Below, piece after piece: positions 1 through 10,295 of a stretch of DNA of 64,000 nucleotides. Positions within the stretch are counted from its first letter, which is position 1, and the number at the start of each line of letters is the position of its first letter. The translations under genes and the position numbers were made by a program. The stretch is from Bog-756 sp052326605 (GTDB taxonomy: Bacteria; Actinomycetota; Acidimicrobiia; Acidimicrobiales; RAAP-2): assembly GCA_052326605.1 (NCBI GenBank), contig JBKQMB010000115.1:1-64000 (forward strand), written 5' to 3'. Under the pieces are notes generated by a model, which saw nothing but the letters and a program-made list of their open reading frames with translations, was not told the origin of the DNA and searched no databases.

Positions 1-22
1 TCGGTCGACCAGGATGTGCCAT
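1..22 (-). CDS. Start of a gene leaving the left edge
   Basis: An ATG at 22 reading leftwards is preceded by GGAG with a 6-nt spacer. The visible codons read MAHPGRP before the window ends, so no function can be given. It lies downstream of, and on the same strand as, the hydrolase ending at 123, but a perfect inverted repeat sits just upstream of the start, so it may have its own regulated promoter. Confidence 0.4.
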
Positions 23-32
23 GGGTTGCTCC

Positions 33-59
33 TTCTGTCAGGGTTTCTACCTGACAGAA
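33..59. promoter_or_regulatory. Perfect 10-bp inverted repeat, likely repressor operator
   Basis: The arms TTCTGTCAGG (33-42) and CCTGACAGAA (50-59) are exact reverse complements around a 7-nt centre. No T-run follows, and the repeat ends 11 nt before the start codon at 22 on the minus strand. This is the place and shape of a TetR-family operator. A terminator for the hydrolase gene ending at 123 is the alternative, because the repeat also lies about 65 nt past that stop codon. Confidence 0.5.
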
Positions 60-122
60 CGCGCCCCGGCTCCGGAAATTCCCGAATCCCAGGATTACTC
101 AGCGGAACAGACTGACAGCACA

Positions 123-1361
123 CTAGCCCAGCTGCTCGTCCAGCCAGTCGAAGGTGACCTGGGCCGACAGGCGGATGTTGTCGGACTGGCAGTGGGTGGA
201 GGCTCCGTCCTCGGGGCGGAACACGACCGAGGTCACCGGTCCACCGACCTCGGCGACGAAGGAGCGGAATTGGTCCAGCGGTTCGGCGCCTTCGCGTTCA
301 CCGACCAGGGCCAGCACCGGGCAGGTGATCGATGGGGTCAGCCCTCCAAGCCGGTATGCCTCGATGGCCCGGCGCCAGGCGTGGAACGAGGGGACGCCGA
401 ATCGATGGCAGATCGCCCCGATCCCCCACTGCATCTGGTGGGGCAGCAGGTCCTCGGGCACCCCGAGGACGTCCTCGGGTCGGATGTCACGCGTCATGCG
501 GAAGACGTCTTTCCCCACCCACGCCTCCATGTAGCGGCTCATGTCCACCACCGGCGGATTGGCCACCAGGGCGCGGACCCGGCGGTCGGCGGCGGCGCTG
601 CGGGCGGCGAAGTACGAGCCGAAACTCTGGCCGGCCAGCGCCAGACGGTCGGCGTCGACGTCCGGGCGACCGGACAGGTGGTCGATCACGGCGCCGAGCG
701 GGATCTCGTAGTCGGGACGGAAGGTCATGTCGGGGTTGCGGCGCATGCAACCGGGTTGGCCGGGGCCGTCGAAGACGAACACGTTCCATCCCCTTTCGGC
801 TCCCGGCGCGCCCATGTGGAAGTAGAGCTCTTCTGCGCTGGAATCGAAGCCACCCACACCGATCAGCGTCGGAATGCCGCCGTCCGGCCCGGCATCTGAG
901 CCCGCCGGCCGCACCAGGTACCCGGAGAGCGATCCGCCCTCGAAGGGGATCTCGACCAGCTCGACGGGTGGATCCAGCAGCGTGGCGGCCTCGACGAAGC
1001 ACGCCCGACTGCGCTCGCCGGTCCGGTGGGAGCCGTCGGTGACGCTCTCTGCGTAGTACTCGGCGGTCCGGTAGTAGGTCGAGGCCCGCAGCAGGTGGTC
1101 CCGGGCGCTGACCCGCCGGCCGGCGTCGAGGCACCCGCGGCCCCGGTCCTCGACCCGCTCGGCCAGGCGTTCGAAGGCCAGGGCCCACGTCCGCGGGCTT
1201 CCGTCGGTGATCTCCGCCACCACCGCCAGGCACTCTCCGACGGTCGAACCGCCGTAGTCGGCGACCCCCAGTGCTCGGATCAGTTGATAGTTGAACTCGT
1301 CGTCGCGGAATCCCTCCACCCGGATTGCACTGCGGACGACGTCTGAGTCTTCGAAGGACAC
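123..1361 (-). CDS. Alpha/beta hydrolase, FrsA/DUF1100-like esterase
   Basis: A 412-aa hydrolase with a helical N-terminal half (about residues 1-130) and a C-terminal alpha/beta fold. The nucleophile elbow is GQSFGSY (Ser near residue 246), and a late THCQSDN segment may supply the catalytic His. This layout matches the FrsA / 2,6-dihydropseudooxynicotine-hydrolase group, which cleaves C-C or ester bonds in small molecules; the substrate is unknown. I chose the GTG at 1361 because the protein then begins at the conserved-looking SFEDSD segment, and a GAGGAG lies about 11 nt upstream. An ATG at 1424 would add 21 residues and crowd the divergent start at 1454. Confidence 0.75.
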   Translation of the reverse strand: MSFEDSDVVRSAIRVEGFRDDEFNYQLIRALGVADYGGSTVGECLAVVAEITDGSPRTWALAFERLAERVEDRGRGCLDAGRRVSARDHLLRASTYYRTAEYYAESVTDGSHRTGERSRACFVEAATLLDPPVELVEIPFEGGSLSGYLVRPAGSDAGPDGGIPTLIGVGGFDSSAEELYFHMGAPGAERGWNVFVFDGPGQPGCMRRNPDMTFRPDYEIPLGAVIDHLSGRPDVDADRLALAGQSFGSYFAARSAAADRRVRALVANPPVVDMSRYMEAWVGKDVFRMTRDIRPEDVLGVPEDLLPHQMQWGIGAICHRFGVPSFHAWRRAIEAYRLGGLTPSITCPVLALVGEREGAEPLDQFRSFVAEVGGPVTSVVFRPEDGASTHCQSDNIRLSAQVTFDWLDEQLG

Positions 1362-1453
1362 GACACCCACTTCTCCTCGGACCGAAGCCACCGGGAGCAG
1401 GGCCCGGAGCGATCTGATGGTCATTGTGCCCGAAGAGCGGCCTACCCTGTGTC

Positions 1454-2359
1454 ATGCGCGTCGCGGCCGTCCAGACCACCGCGAGCCACGACCGACGGCA
1501 GAATCTCCACGATGCCGGCGAGCTGGTACGGGTGGCAGCGGAGGATGGAGCAGAACTCGTGGTGCTCCCCGAGTACTTCTCGGTGGCCGGCAGCCCCGAG
1601 CACCTGCGCACGCACGCCGAGACGCTGTCCGGGCCCACCGTGACCTGGGCCTCCGAGCTGGCCTCCCGGTGGAACGTCCGCATCCTGGCCGGCAGCATCC
1701 CCGAGCTCCCGGTGGCGGCCGGCAGCTCGGGCCGCCACACCGGCGGCCGGCTCTTCAACACCAGCTGCCTCCTCGGCCCCACCGGGTCCCTGGAGGCCGT
1801 CTACCGGAAGGTCCATCTCTTCGACGTGGAGCTGGAGGGAGTCCCCTTCCGCGAGTCGGCCACCATCGCCCCGGGTGACCAGCTGTGCGTCACCCCCCTG
1901 GGTCGGTCCTCGCCCGAAGGGAGCCCTGCCACCGCGGTGCTGGGGCTCTCCATCTGCTACGACCTGCGCTTCCCCGAGATCTTCCGCATCATGGCCCTGG
2001 GCGGAGCCACGGTCATCGCCGTGCCCGCCGCCTTCACGGCGGCCACCGGCCCCTCCCACTGGGAGCTGCTGCTGCGGGCCCGGGCCGCCGAAAACCAGGT
2101 GTTCGTGATCGGCGCAGCCCAGGTGGGCGACCTCCCACCGGGGATGCCCACCTGCCACGGCCATTCGATGATCGTTGACCCCTGGGGCACGGTCATCGCC
2201 GAACTCGACGATCCGGGCCCCGGCGTGATCCTCGCCGATCTCGACTTCGAAAGACAGCGACGGATCCGCTCGCAGCTGCCGGTGCTGGCTAATCGCCGGC
2301 CCGCGGCGTACCGTTGGCCCCATGACGACACCTGGGGCTCAACTGAAAGACGTGGCTAG
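1454..2359 (+). CDS. Carbon-nitrogen hydrolase (nitrilase superfamily, Nit2-like)
   Basis: A 301-aa cytosolic amidase of the nitrilase superfamily. The Glu-Lys-Cys triad is readable: Glu in LPEYFSV, Lys in YRKVHLFD and the nucleophile Cys in LSICYDLRFPE. The last segment is the signature of the Nit/omega-amidase branch, which hydrolyses omega-amides such as alpha-ketoglutaramate or deaminated glutathione. Which of these it uses cannot be told from sequence. The ATG at 1454 starts the conserved MRVAAVQ strand. A TACCCT hexamer lies 5 nt upstream and no Shine-Dalgarno is visible, which suggests a leaderless transcript. It is divergent from the hydrolase on its left. Confidence 0.85.
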   Translation: MRVAAVQTTASHDRRQNLHDAGELVRVAAEDGAELVVLPEYFSVAGSPEHLRTHAETLSGPTVTWASELASRWNVRILAGSIPELPVAAGSSGRHTGGRLFNTSCLLGPTGSLEAVYRKVHLFDVELEGVPFRESATIAPGDQLCVTPLGRSSPEGSPATAVLGLSICYDLRFPEIFRIMALGGATVIAVPAAFTAATGPSHWELLLRARAAENQVFVIGAAQVGDLPPGMPTCHGHSMIVDPWGTVIAELDDPGPGVILADLDFERQRRIRSQLPVLANRRPAAYRWPHDDTWGSTERRG

Positions 2360-2435
2360 GGACGGGGCGAAGCAGCTACAGCCGGCGGATCACGCCGACG
2401 GATCGGTTCCCTCGTCCCCCCCCTTCGAGGTGGGC

Positions 2436-3254
2436 ATGTTCGATTCCGAGGGCCTGCAGCTCTACTACGAGGTCCACGGGCAGGGCCCCCGGGTGCTGGT
2501 GTTCATCCACGGGATCCTCTTGGACGCCAATCTCAACCGCCGGCTTGCCACCGATCTGGCAGCACTGGGCAACCGGGTGATCCTGATCGACATGCCGGGC
2601 CACGGGCTCTCCGACAAGCCGAGGCGTGCCTCGTTCCACCGGATGGACACCTATGCCCACCACGTCGTCAATCTGCTGGACCACCTCGGCATCGACAAGG
2701 CCGTCATCGGGGGTGTGTCGCTGGGCGGGAACGTGAGCCTGCTGGTCGCCGCCCAGAACCCCGAACGGGTCCAGGGGCTCGTGGTCGAGATGCCGGTGCT
2801 CGAGTGGGCACTGCCGGCGGCGGCGGCGACCTTCATGCCCCTCCTCCTCGCCGTCCACTTCGCCCGCCCGGTGGTCAGACGGACGGCCGCAATCTTCCGC
2901 CGGCTCCCGCGGACCGGCAACGGCCCGGTCGACAGCATGATGAACTCGCTGTCCAATGATCCCGTGGAGACGGCCGCCGTCCTGCACGGGATCCTGGCCG
3001 GGCCGATCGCCCCCACGGTCGACCAGCGGGCGGCCACCGACGTCCCCGCCGTGGTCATCGGCCATCGGGTCGACCGTCTGCACCCCTTTCACGATGCCGA
3101 GCAGCTGGCACGCCGACTGCCCCAGGGCCAACTCCTCCAGGCCAACTCCATGCTCGAGCTGCGGGTCCACCCTGACCGGTTGACGGCGGAGATCAACCGA
3201 CTACTCGACAAGGCGTGGAACGCCCAGGACGTGGCCGGGCGCAAAGCCGGCTGA
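2436..3254 (+). CDS. Alpha/beta hydrolase
   Basis: A 272-aa alpha/beta hydrolase of the epoxide-hydrolase/lipase type. It has the oxyanion strand VFIHGILLD, the DMPGHGLSDK loop and the nucleophile elbow GVSLGGN. A late VHPDRL segment may supply the catalytic His. The substrate is unknown. The frame stays open back to an ATG at 2322, inside the previous gene, but the 38 extra residues look unconserved. The ATG at 2436 has GAGGTG just upstream and opens directly into the first beta strand (MFDSEGLQLYYEV). It probably forms a transcript with the nitrilase-family gene upstream, and it converges on arfB with an 11-nt gap. Confidence 0.75.
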   Translation: MFDSEGLQLYYEVHGQGPRVLVFIHGILLDANLNRRLATDLAALGNRVILIDMPGHGLSDKPRRASFHRMDTYAHHVVNLLDHLGIDKAVIGGVSLGGNVSLLVAAQNPERVQGLVVEMPVLEWALPAAAATFMPLLLAVHFARPVVRRTAAIFRRLPRTGNGPVDSMMNSLSNDPVETAAVLHGILAGPIAPTVDQRAATDVPAVVIGHRVDRLHPFHDAEQLARRLPQGQLLQANSMLELRVHPDRLTAEINRLLDKAWNAQDVAGRKAG

Positions 3255-3264
3255 ACCTGGGCGC

Positions 3265-3693
3265 TCAGTCCTCGATGTCCGGGCGCCGGGACCGCTTGCG
3301 CTCCGACTGCTGGCGCTTGGCCGTCAGGCGCCGCTCCTTTGCCCCCCGGGAGGGACGCGTCGGACGCCGGGGCTTCTCGATGTGGAGGCCGGCGGCCATC
3401 CGCTCGCGGAACCGCTCGACGGCCAGCTGCCGGTTCCGGATCTGGGAGCGCTCGTCGTCGACGACCACTCGGAGCTCGGGCCCGATGCGCTCGATCAGCC
3501 GGGCCCGCTGATTGGGACCGAGTGCGGGCGAGCCGGCCACGTCGAATCGCAGTTCGACACGCGTGTTGACCTTGTTGGCGTGCTGTCCACCGGGGCCGCC
3601 GCTCGGCCCGAACCGGAACTGCAGCTCGGACAGTGGGATACGGAGCGACGGGGTGACCCGCACCACGCCCTCGTCGTCGGCCGGTGGGCTCAC
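3265..3693 (-). CDS. arfB: Peptidyl-tRNA hydrolase ArfB (ribosome rescue)
   Basis: A 142-aa release-factor homologue that frees stalled ribosomes by hydrolysing peptidyl-tRNA. The catalytic GGQ sits in GPSGGPGGQHANKVNT. A long basic tail (RRPTRPSRGAKERR and KRSRRPD) is the part known in this family to enter the empty mRNA channel. The frame is open far upstream, but the GTG at 3693 has GAGGG 7 nt before it and gives the length usual for ArfB (about 140 residues), so I used that start. It converges with the alpha/beta hydrolase on its 3' side. Confidence 0.9.
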   Translation of the reverse strand: MSPPADDEGVVRVTPSLRIPLSELQFRFGPSGGPGGQHANKVNTRVELRFDVAGSPALGPNQRARLIERIGPELRVVVDDERSQIRNRQLAVERFRERMAAGLHIEKPRRPTRPSRGAKERRLTAKRQQSERKRSRRPDIED

Positions 3694-3786
3694 CGAGCCG
3701 CCCTCGCGAGGTAGGGCATACCCGGGTGGTCGGCCAGCCGGCCGGCCTCGGGACCGTGGTCGGACAGCCGTACGCGTCGCACGCAC

Positions 3787-3816
3787 TGAACCTATGCCAA
3801 CCCCCGGTCCTACACT
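3787..3816 (+). promoter_or_regulatory. Candidate leaderless promoter of the SDR gene
   Basis: TACACT (3811-3816) ends 6 nt before the ATG at 3823, and a weak -35-like TGAACC lies 18 nt upstream (3787-3792). No Shine-Dalgarno precedes the gene. Transcription would therefore start at or next to the start codon, a common arrangement in actinobacteria. Confidence 0.4.
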
Positions 3817-3822
3817 CGGCTC

Positions 3823-4593
3823 ATGGACCGCTCGTCCTCCTCCAGTCTCTCGACCGCCGACGCCCCCTTCCGCGGCCAGGTGGTGCTCGTCACCGGATCG
3901 TCCTCGGGGATCGGCGCCGCCACCGCCCACCGCTTTGCGGCAGCCGGTGCCATCGTGGCCGTCAACTCGGCGACCTCGGTCGAGGCCGGCGAAGCCCTAG
4001 CCGCCGAGCTGCCCGGGGCCACCTATCACCAGGCCGACGTGTCCGACGAGGACCAGGCCGGCCGGCTGGTGGAGGGTGTCGTCGAGCGCCACGGCCGGCT
4101 CGACGTGCTGGTCAACAACGCCGGCACGACCCAGGTCATCCCGCACCACGACCTGGCGGCTGCCGGCCCCGAGGTCTGGCGCCGGATCCTCGACGTCAAC
4201 GTCATCGGGACATGGCAGGTCACGGTGGCTGCCGTCCCCCATCTGCGTTCTTCCGGGAACGGCCAGGTGGTCAACGTCTCCTCCCTGGCCGGCGAACGGC
4301 CGACCGGCAGCTCCATCCCCTACGCGTGCTCCAAGGCGGCGGTGAGCCACATGACCAGGCTGCTGGCCAGCTCGCTCGGTCCCGACATCCGGGTCAACGC
4401 CGTCGCCCCCGGGCTGGTCGACACCCCGTGGACCGCGGACTGGGAGGCCGTCCGGGAGTATGTGAACGCCGAGGCCCCCCTGCGACGAACAGGCACCGCC
4501 GACGACGTGGCCGAGGTCATCTTCGGCCTGGCTCGGTCGGCCTACGTGAGCGGCGAGGTCGTGCTGGTCGACGGAGGACTCCACCTCCGCTGA
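3823..4593 (+). CDS. Short-chain dehydrogenase/reductase
   Basis: A 256-aa classical SDR with all family motifs: the nucleotide-binding TGSSSGIG, the NNAG strand, the catalytic Ser in VNVSSLAG and the YACSK active-site Tyr/Lys. The C-terminal LVDGGLHLR is typical of the FabG-like group. It should reduce or oxidise an alcohol/ketone with NAD(P)(H); the substrate is not predictable. Its 3' end overlaps the convergent GNAT gene by 52 nt, so only the poorly conserved tail of one of the two is affected. Confidence 0.88.
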   Translation: MDRSSSSSLSTADAPFRGQVVLVTGSSSGIGAATAHRFAAAGAIVAVNSATSVEAGEALAAELPGATYHQADVSDEDQAGRLVEGVVERHGRLDVLVNNAGTTQVIPHHDLAAAGPEVWRRILDVNVIGTWQVTVAAVPHLRSSGNGQVVNVSSLAGERPTGSSIPYACSKAAVSHMTRLLASSLGPDIRVNAVAPGLVDTPWTADWEAVREYVNAEAPLRRTGTADDVAEVIFGLARSAYVSGEVVLVDGGLHLR

Positions 4594-5171
4594 GTGGCGC
4601 GGTCGGCCGCTCCCCGGGCCCAGGTCTCCCGGTCCACTCTCCAGATCCCGTGGACCCGGCCGGGGAAGTGCCGGAGGACCCGTTCGTCGACCAATGAGAG
4701 CCCGAGCCGGCGGGCCACCGCCTCCGACCGCTCGTTCTCCGGCAGGATCACGCTGAACACCTCGTCGGCGTCGAGCTCCTCGAAGGCATAGGCGACGGAG
4801 CGGACCCCGGCCTCCGAGGCGTAACCGAGGCCCCAGCGTGACGGGTCGAGTGCCCACCCGACCTCCAGCCCCGGCCAGTCCTGCCGCTCCGGCCGGTGCA
4901 GCCCGGCTCGCCCGACCAGACGGCCACTCGACCGCTCCTCGAGGGCCCACTGGCCCGAGCCCCGGAGCTCCCACTGGCCCAGCCAGGCGGCCATGGCTCC
5001 CCAGGCCTCATCACGCGAGTACGTCCCGGGCAGATGGAGGGCGTCGCGCACCTCGGGGGCGGTCATCACCTCGGTGTAGGCGTCGAGGTCGGACTCCCGG
5101 AAGGGACGGAGCACCAATCGGTCGGTGACCAGGGTGGGACAGCGGGTCATCCGCACCGCCTGATCGTCCAT
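4542..5171 (-). CDS. GNAT-family N-acetyltransferase (RimJ/RimL-like)
   Basis: A 209-aa acetyl-CoA-dependent N-acetyltransferase. It opens with the RimJ/RimL pattern LVTDRLVLRPFRESDLDAY, has a WALDPSRWGLGYASEA motif A strand and an ENERSEAVARRLGL acetyl-CoA-binding helix. The acceptor (protein N-terminus or small molecule) is unknown. ATGs at 5171 and 5150 are both possible starts; I give the longer form. The last 17 residues are encoded in the overlap with the SDR gene on the other strand and are low complexity. Confidence 0.8.
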   Translation of the reverse strand: MDDQAVRMTRCPTLVTDRLVLRPFRESDLDAYTEVMTAPEVRDALHLPGTYSRDEAWGAMAAWLGQWELRGSGQWALEERSSGRLVGRAGLHRPERQDWPGLEVGWALDPSRWGLGYASEAGVRSVAYAFEELDADEVFSVILPENERSEAVARRLGLSLVDERVLRHFPGRVHGIWRVDRETWARGAADRATQRRWSPPSTSTTSPLT

Positions 5172-5309
5172 CCCACTTTCGTACCACCGAATCCACGCGC
5201 GTGCCGAGGACCCCTGCGACGTAACAGACGCGTGAAAACCCGGTCCCGCGGCGTAAAGAAGGGGAGAAAGGCCCTTCCCGGCGGGACAGGGCCGTGGCAC
5301 GGTTGCCGG

Positions 5310-6197
5310 GTGGCTCACACCGACAACGACGGGACAGGACGCGACCAGCTGCGGGAGCGCACCTCCCGACCCTCCCTCGCCCGCACCTTCAGCGAGCACG
5401 CCGGGTGGTGGATCGCCCTGGCTGCCGTGGCCGGCCCGATCGCCATGGCTCTGGCCCTCACACCCTGGCGCGGCCATCTCGACACCGGGGACAACGCACT
5501 GTTCCTGGTGCTGGTCATCGTGGCGGTGGCCAGCACCGGCCGGAGGCTGGCGGCGGCCGTCGCCGCGCTCACCTCGGCCCTCGCCTTCGACTTCTTCCTG
5601 ACCCGCCCCTACAACTCGTTCCGCATCACCAGCCACCAGGACCTGATCACCGAGCTCCTGCTGCTGGTGGTGGGACTGGCCGTGGGCGAGCTGGCCGCAC
5701 GGGGCCGCACCCACCGGGTGGCCGCCACCGAGCGCAGTGACGAACTGGCCCTGTTGCACTCGGTGACCGAGCTGGCCGCCTCCGGCCGGGACGCCCGCGT
5801 GGTGATCGACGCCGCCTTAGCCGGCCTCCAGCAGCTGCTCGACCTGCGGGACTGCCACTTCACCCGGCACGACCCCGGGCACATCGCCGCCCGGATCACC
5901 CCCGAGGGAGAGCTCCTGGTCGGTGGCGGATCGTGGACGACCGAGGACCTCGGACTGCCCACCCGCCGGGTGGACCTCCCGGTGAGGGGGAACGGCTGGC
6001 TGCTCGGCCACTTCCTGCTCACCCCCACGCCGGGCCACCGGGTGGCCCACGGCCAACTGCTGGTGGCCGTGGCCATCGCCGACCAGGTGGGCTCGGTGCT
6101 GGCCGCCGAAGACCCCATTCACGCAGTAGCCGGTTCGAAAGGACGGAACACCGACATGACTCCCAACGACCAACCATTGCGAGGCCCCAATGCTTGA
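5310..6197 (+). CDS. DUF4118/GAF membrane protein at the head of the kdp locus
   Basis: A 295-aa protein with about four membrane segments (residues 30-125). The segment LTSALAFDFFLTRPYNSFRI is the signature of the DUF4118 domain found in KdpD. A soluble GAF-like region follows (about 145-270), with no histidine-kinase or ATPase domain after it. The GTG at 5310 keeps the soluble N-terminus short; no clear Shine-Dalgarno is seen. Its last 8 nt overlap the next small gene, so it is probably translated with the kdp genes. I infer a sensory or modulatory role beside the full-length KdpD encoded downstream, which has its own DUF4118 domain. Confidence 0.7.
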   Translation: MAHTDNDGTGRDQLRERTSRPSLARTFSEHAGWWIALAAVAGPIAMALALTPWRGHLDTGDNALFLVLVIVAVASTGRRLAAAVAALTSALAFDFFLTRPYNSFRITSHQDLITELLLLVVGLAVGELAARGRTHRVAATERSDELALLHSVTELAASGRDARVVIDAALAGLQQLLDLRDCHFTRHDPGHIAARITPEGELLVGGGSWTTEDLGLPTRRVDLPVRGNGWLLGHFLLTPTPGHRVAHGQLLVAVAIADQVGSVLAAEDPIHAVAGSKGRNTDMTPNDQPLRGPNA

Positions 6198-6390
6198 CGT
6201 CATCTTTATCGCCGCGCTCATCGCCTTCTTCGCGTTGATGGTCGCCTTCGTGCACTGGTGCGAGCGGATCGTCGGCAAGGAGGACGTCAGCGAGGTCGGC
6301 CTCACCGACGATGACGTCGATGACGGCCCAGCCACCGATCGCACTGACTCCGCTTCCACCATCAAGACACCAGAGGAGGTCACCTCATGA
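6190..6390 (+). CDS. Small membrane protein of the kdp operon
   Basis: A 66-aa protein with one strongly hydrophobic segment (residues 2-23) followed by an acidic cytosolic tail (DDDVDD). It overlaps the gene before it by 8 nt and kdpF after it by 4 nt, so translation is coupled. Similar one-helix proteins occur ahead of kdpF in other actinobacterial kdp operons, as I remember them. A Kdp assembly or stability subunit is a guess. Confidence 0.65.
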   Translation: MLDVIFIAALIAFFALMVAFVHWCERIVGKEDVSEVGLTDDDVDDGPATDRTDSASTIKTPEEVTS

Positions 6391-6478
6391 AGAGCTACGA
6401 CAATCTCGTCGGCCTGATCATTGCCGTGCTGGTCACGGCCTATCTGATCTACGCGCTCGTCGCCCCGGAGAAGCTCTG

Positions 6479-6479
<1 letters not shown>
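6387..6479 (+). CDS. kdpF: KdpF, small subunit of the K+-transporting ATPase
   Basis: A 30-aa single-helix peptide (MKSYDNLVGLI at the start, YALVAPEKL at the end). Length, the C-terminal PEKL and its place directly before kdpA are typical of KdpF, which stabilises the KdpABC complex in the membrane. The ATG overlaps the preceding stop (ATGA), an AGGAGG lies 6 nt upstream, and its TGA overlaps the kdpA ATG by one base. Confidence 0.92.
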
Positions 6480-8191
<1,712 letters not shown>

Positions 8192-8204
8192 GAAGGAGTC
8201 CGTG

Positions 8205-10295
8205 ATGAGTCCCTCATCCACCATCGAAGTACCCGAGGCCCCTCAGCAGGAAACCCGGTCGGGCGGCACCAAGCGCCGCTCGGCCGCTTTTGACAGATCC
8301 ATGGTCCGCCGGGCCCTGGTCGACTCGGTGATCAAGCTCAGCCCGCGGCACATGGCCAGCAATCCGGTGATGTTCGTGGTCGAGGTCGGCAGCGTGCTCA
8401 CCACCTTCTACCTCATCCGCGATTTCGGTACTTCATCGAGCTCGGAGAACGTCTTCGCCCTCGGCGTGGTCATCTGGCTGTGGTTCACCGTGCTCTTCGC
8501 CAACTTCGCCGAAGCGGTCGCCGAAGGGCGGGGCAAAGCACAGGCCGACACCCTACGCAAGACCCGGGCCGAAACCGTCGCCTACGTGCAACGCGGCGAC
8601 GACATCGTGGAGGTGGCCTCCAGCCAGCTCCAACTCGGCGACCTGTGCGTGGTGACCCCTGGACAGCTCATTCCCGGGGACGGCGACATTGTCGACGGCA
8701 TCGCCACCGTCGACGAGTCGGCCATCACCGGAGAGTCGGCCCCGGTCATCCGCGAGTCCGGCGGTGACCGGTCGGCGGTGACCGGTGGGACACGGGTGCT
8801 CTCCGACCGGATCGTGGTGCGCATCACCTCCAGGCCGGGTGAGACGTTCCTCGACCGGATGATCGCCCTGGTCGAAGGGGCCAGCCGCCAGAAGACACCG
8901 AACGAGATCGCCCTGGACATCCTGCTGGCCGGACTGACCATCATCTTCATGTTCACGGTGGTGTCGCTCCAGCCCTTCTCCATCTACTCGGGTGCCCCGC
9001 AGTCGATCATCGTGCTGGTGGCTCTGCTGGTCTGCCTGATCCCCACCACCATCGGCGCGCTCCTCTCCGCCATCGGCATCGCCGGCATGGACCGCCTGGT
9101 GCAGCGCAACGTCCTGGCCATGTCGGGCCGGGCCGTCGAGGCCGCCGGGGACGTCTCCACCCTGCTGCTCGACAAGACCGGCACCATCACCTTCGGCAAC
9201 CGGCAGGCTGACGTGTTCGTGCCCATGCCCGATGTCGAGCAATACGAGCTGGCTTCCGCGGCCATGCTCTCGAGCCTGGCCGACGAGACCCCTGAGGGCC
9301 GGTCCATCGTGGACCTGGCCGAAACCCACTACGGCCAAGTCGCCCAGGAGGTCCCCGCGGCCGATCTGGTGCCGTTCACCGCCCAGACCCGTATGAGCGG
9401 ACTCGACGTGGACGGACGGTCGATCCGCAAGGGTGCCGCCGACTCGGTGAGGCGGTGGGTGGAGGACCAGGGGGGAACTCCCCCGGACGAGCTGGCGCCC
9501 GTTGTTGAGGCCATCTCCAAGGGCGGCGGCACGCCGCTGGTGGTGGCCGACGGCCCGCGGGTGCTGGGTGTGATCCACTTGAAGGACGTGGTGAAGCCCG
9601 GCATAGCCGAAAAGTTCATCGAGATGCGCAAGATGGGCATCCGCACCGTGATGATCACGGGCGACAACCCGCTGACCGCCGCTGCCATCGCCGCCGAGGC
9701 CGGCGTGGACGACTTCCTGGCCGAGGCCACCCCCGAGGACAAGATGGCCCTGATCAAGAAGGAGCAGGCGGGAGGCCACCTGGTGGCCATGACCGGGGAC
9801 GGCACCAACGACGCGCCGGCCCTGGCCCAGGCCGACGTCGGGGTGGCCATGAACAGCGGGACCCAGGCGGCCAAAGAGGCCGGCAACATGGTCGACCTCG
9901 ACTCCACCCCGACCAAGCTCATCGACATCGTGGAGATCGGCAAGCAGCTGCTGATCACCCGGGGATCGCTCACCACTTTCTCCATCACCAACGACATCGC
10001 CAAGTTCTTCGCCATCATCCCGGCCATGTTCGTCGGTGTGTACCCTGCCCTGCACACCCTCAACATCATGCACCTGAGCTCGCCGCACAGCGCCATCCTG
10101 TCGGCGGTCATCTTCAACGCCCTGATCATCGTGGCGTTGATCCCCCTGGCGCTCCGCGGCGTCAAGTTCCGGGCCGCCGGGGCTGCTGCGGTATTGCGCC
10201 GCAACATGCTCATCTACGGGCTCGGTGGCTTCATCATCCCCTTCATCGGGATCAAACTCATCGACATGATCATCACTGCGTTGGGAGTCAAATAA
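8205..10295 (+). CDS. kdpB: K+-transporting ATPase ATP-binding subunit KdpB
   Basis: A 696-aa P-type ATPase that energises K+ uptake. The phosphorylated Asp is in LLDKTGTITFGN (about D323), the actuator motif is TGES (ESAITGESAPV) and the hinge is MTGDGTNDAPALAQADVG. Membrane helices flank both cytosolic blocks as usual. The start is the ATG at 8205, with AAGGAG 6 nt upstream; the GTG one codon earlier lies too close to that site. The stop overlaps the kdpC ATG by one base. Confidence 0.97.
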   Translation: MSPSSTIEVPEAPQQETRSGGTKRRSAAFDRSMVRRALVDSVIKLSPRHMASNPVMFVVEVGSVLTTFYLIRDFGTSSSSENVFALGVVIWLWFTVLFANFAEAVAEGRGKAQADTLRKTRAETVAYVQRGDDIVEVASSQLQLGDLCVVTPGQLIPGDGDIVDGIATVDESAITGESAPVIRESGGDRSAVTGGTRVLSDRIVVRITSRPGETFLDRMIALVEGASRQKTPNEIALDILLAGLTIIFMFTVVSLQPFSIYSGAPQSIIVLVALLVCLIPTTIGALLSAIGIAGMDRLVQRNVLAMSGRAVEAAGDVSTLLLDKTGTITFGNRQADVFVPMPDVEQYELASAAMLSSLADETPEGRSIVDLAETHYGQVAQEVPAADLVPFTAQTRMSGLDVDGRSIRKGAADSVRRWVEDQGGTPPDELAPVVEAISKGGGTPLVVADGPRVLGVIHLKDVVKPGIAEKFIEMRKMGIRTVMITGDNPLTAAAIAAEAGVDDFLAEATPEDKMALIKKEQAGGHLVAMTGDGTNDAPALAQADVGVAMNSGTQAAKEAGNMVDLDSTPTKLIDIVEIGKQLLITRGSLTTFSITNDIAKFFAIIPAMFVGVYPALHTLNIMHLSSPHSAILSAVIFNALIIVALIPLALRGVKFRAAGAAAVLRRNMLIYGLGGFIIPFIGIKLIDMIITALGVK

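Noticed and set aside
773..786. ACGAACACGTTCCA, close to the KstR consensus
   Set aside because: The first T is missing and it lies inside the coding sequence for the hydrolase (NVFVFDG), so it is most likely chance.
5172..5309. Possible ydaO/c-di-AMP riboswitch before the kdp locus
   Set aside because: Kdp operons are known to carry this riboswitch in some actinobacteria, but the conserved core segments are not visible here.
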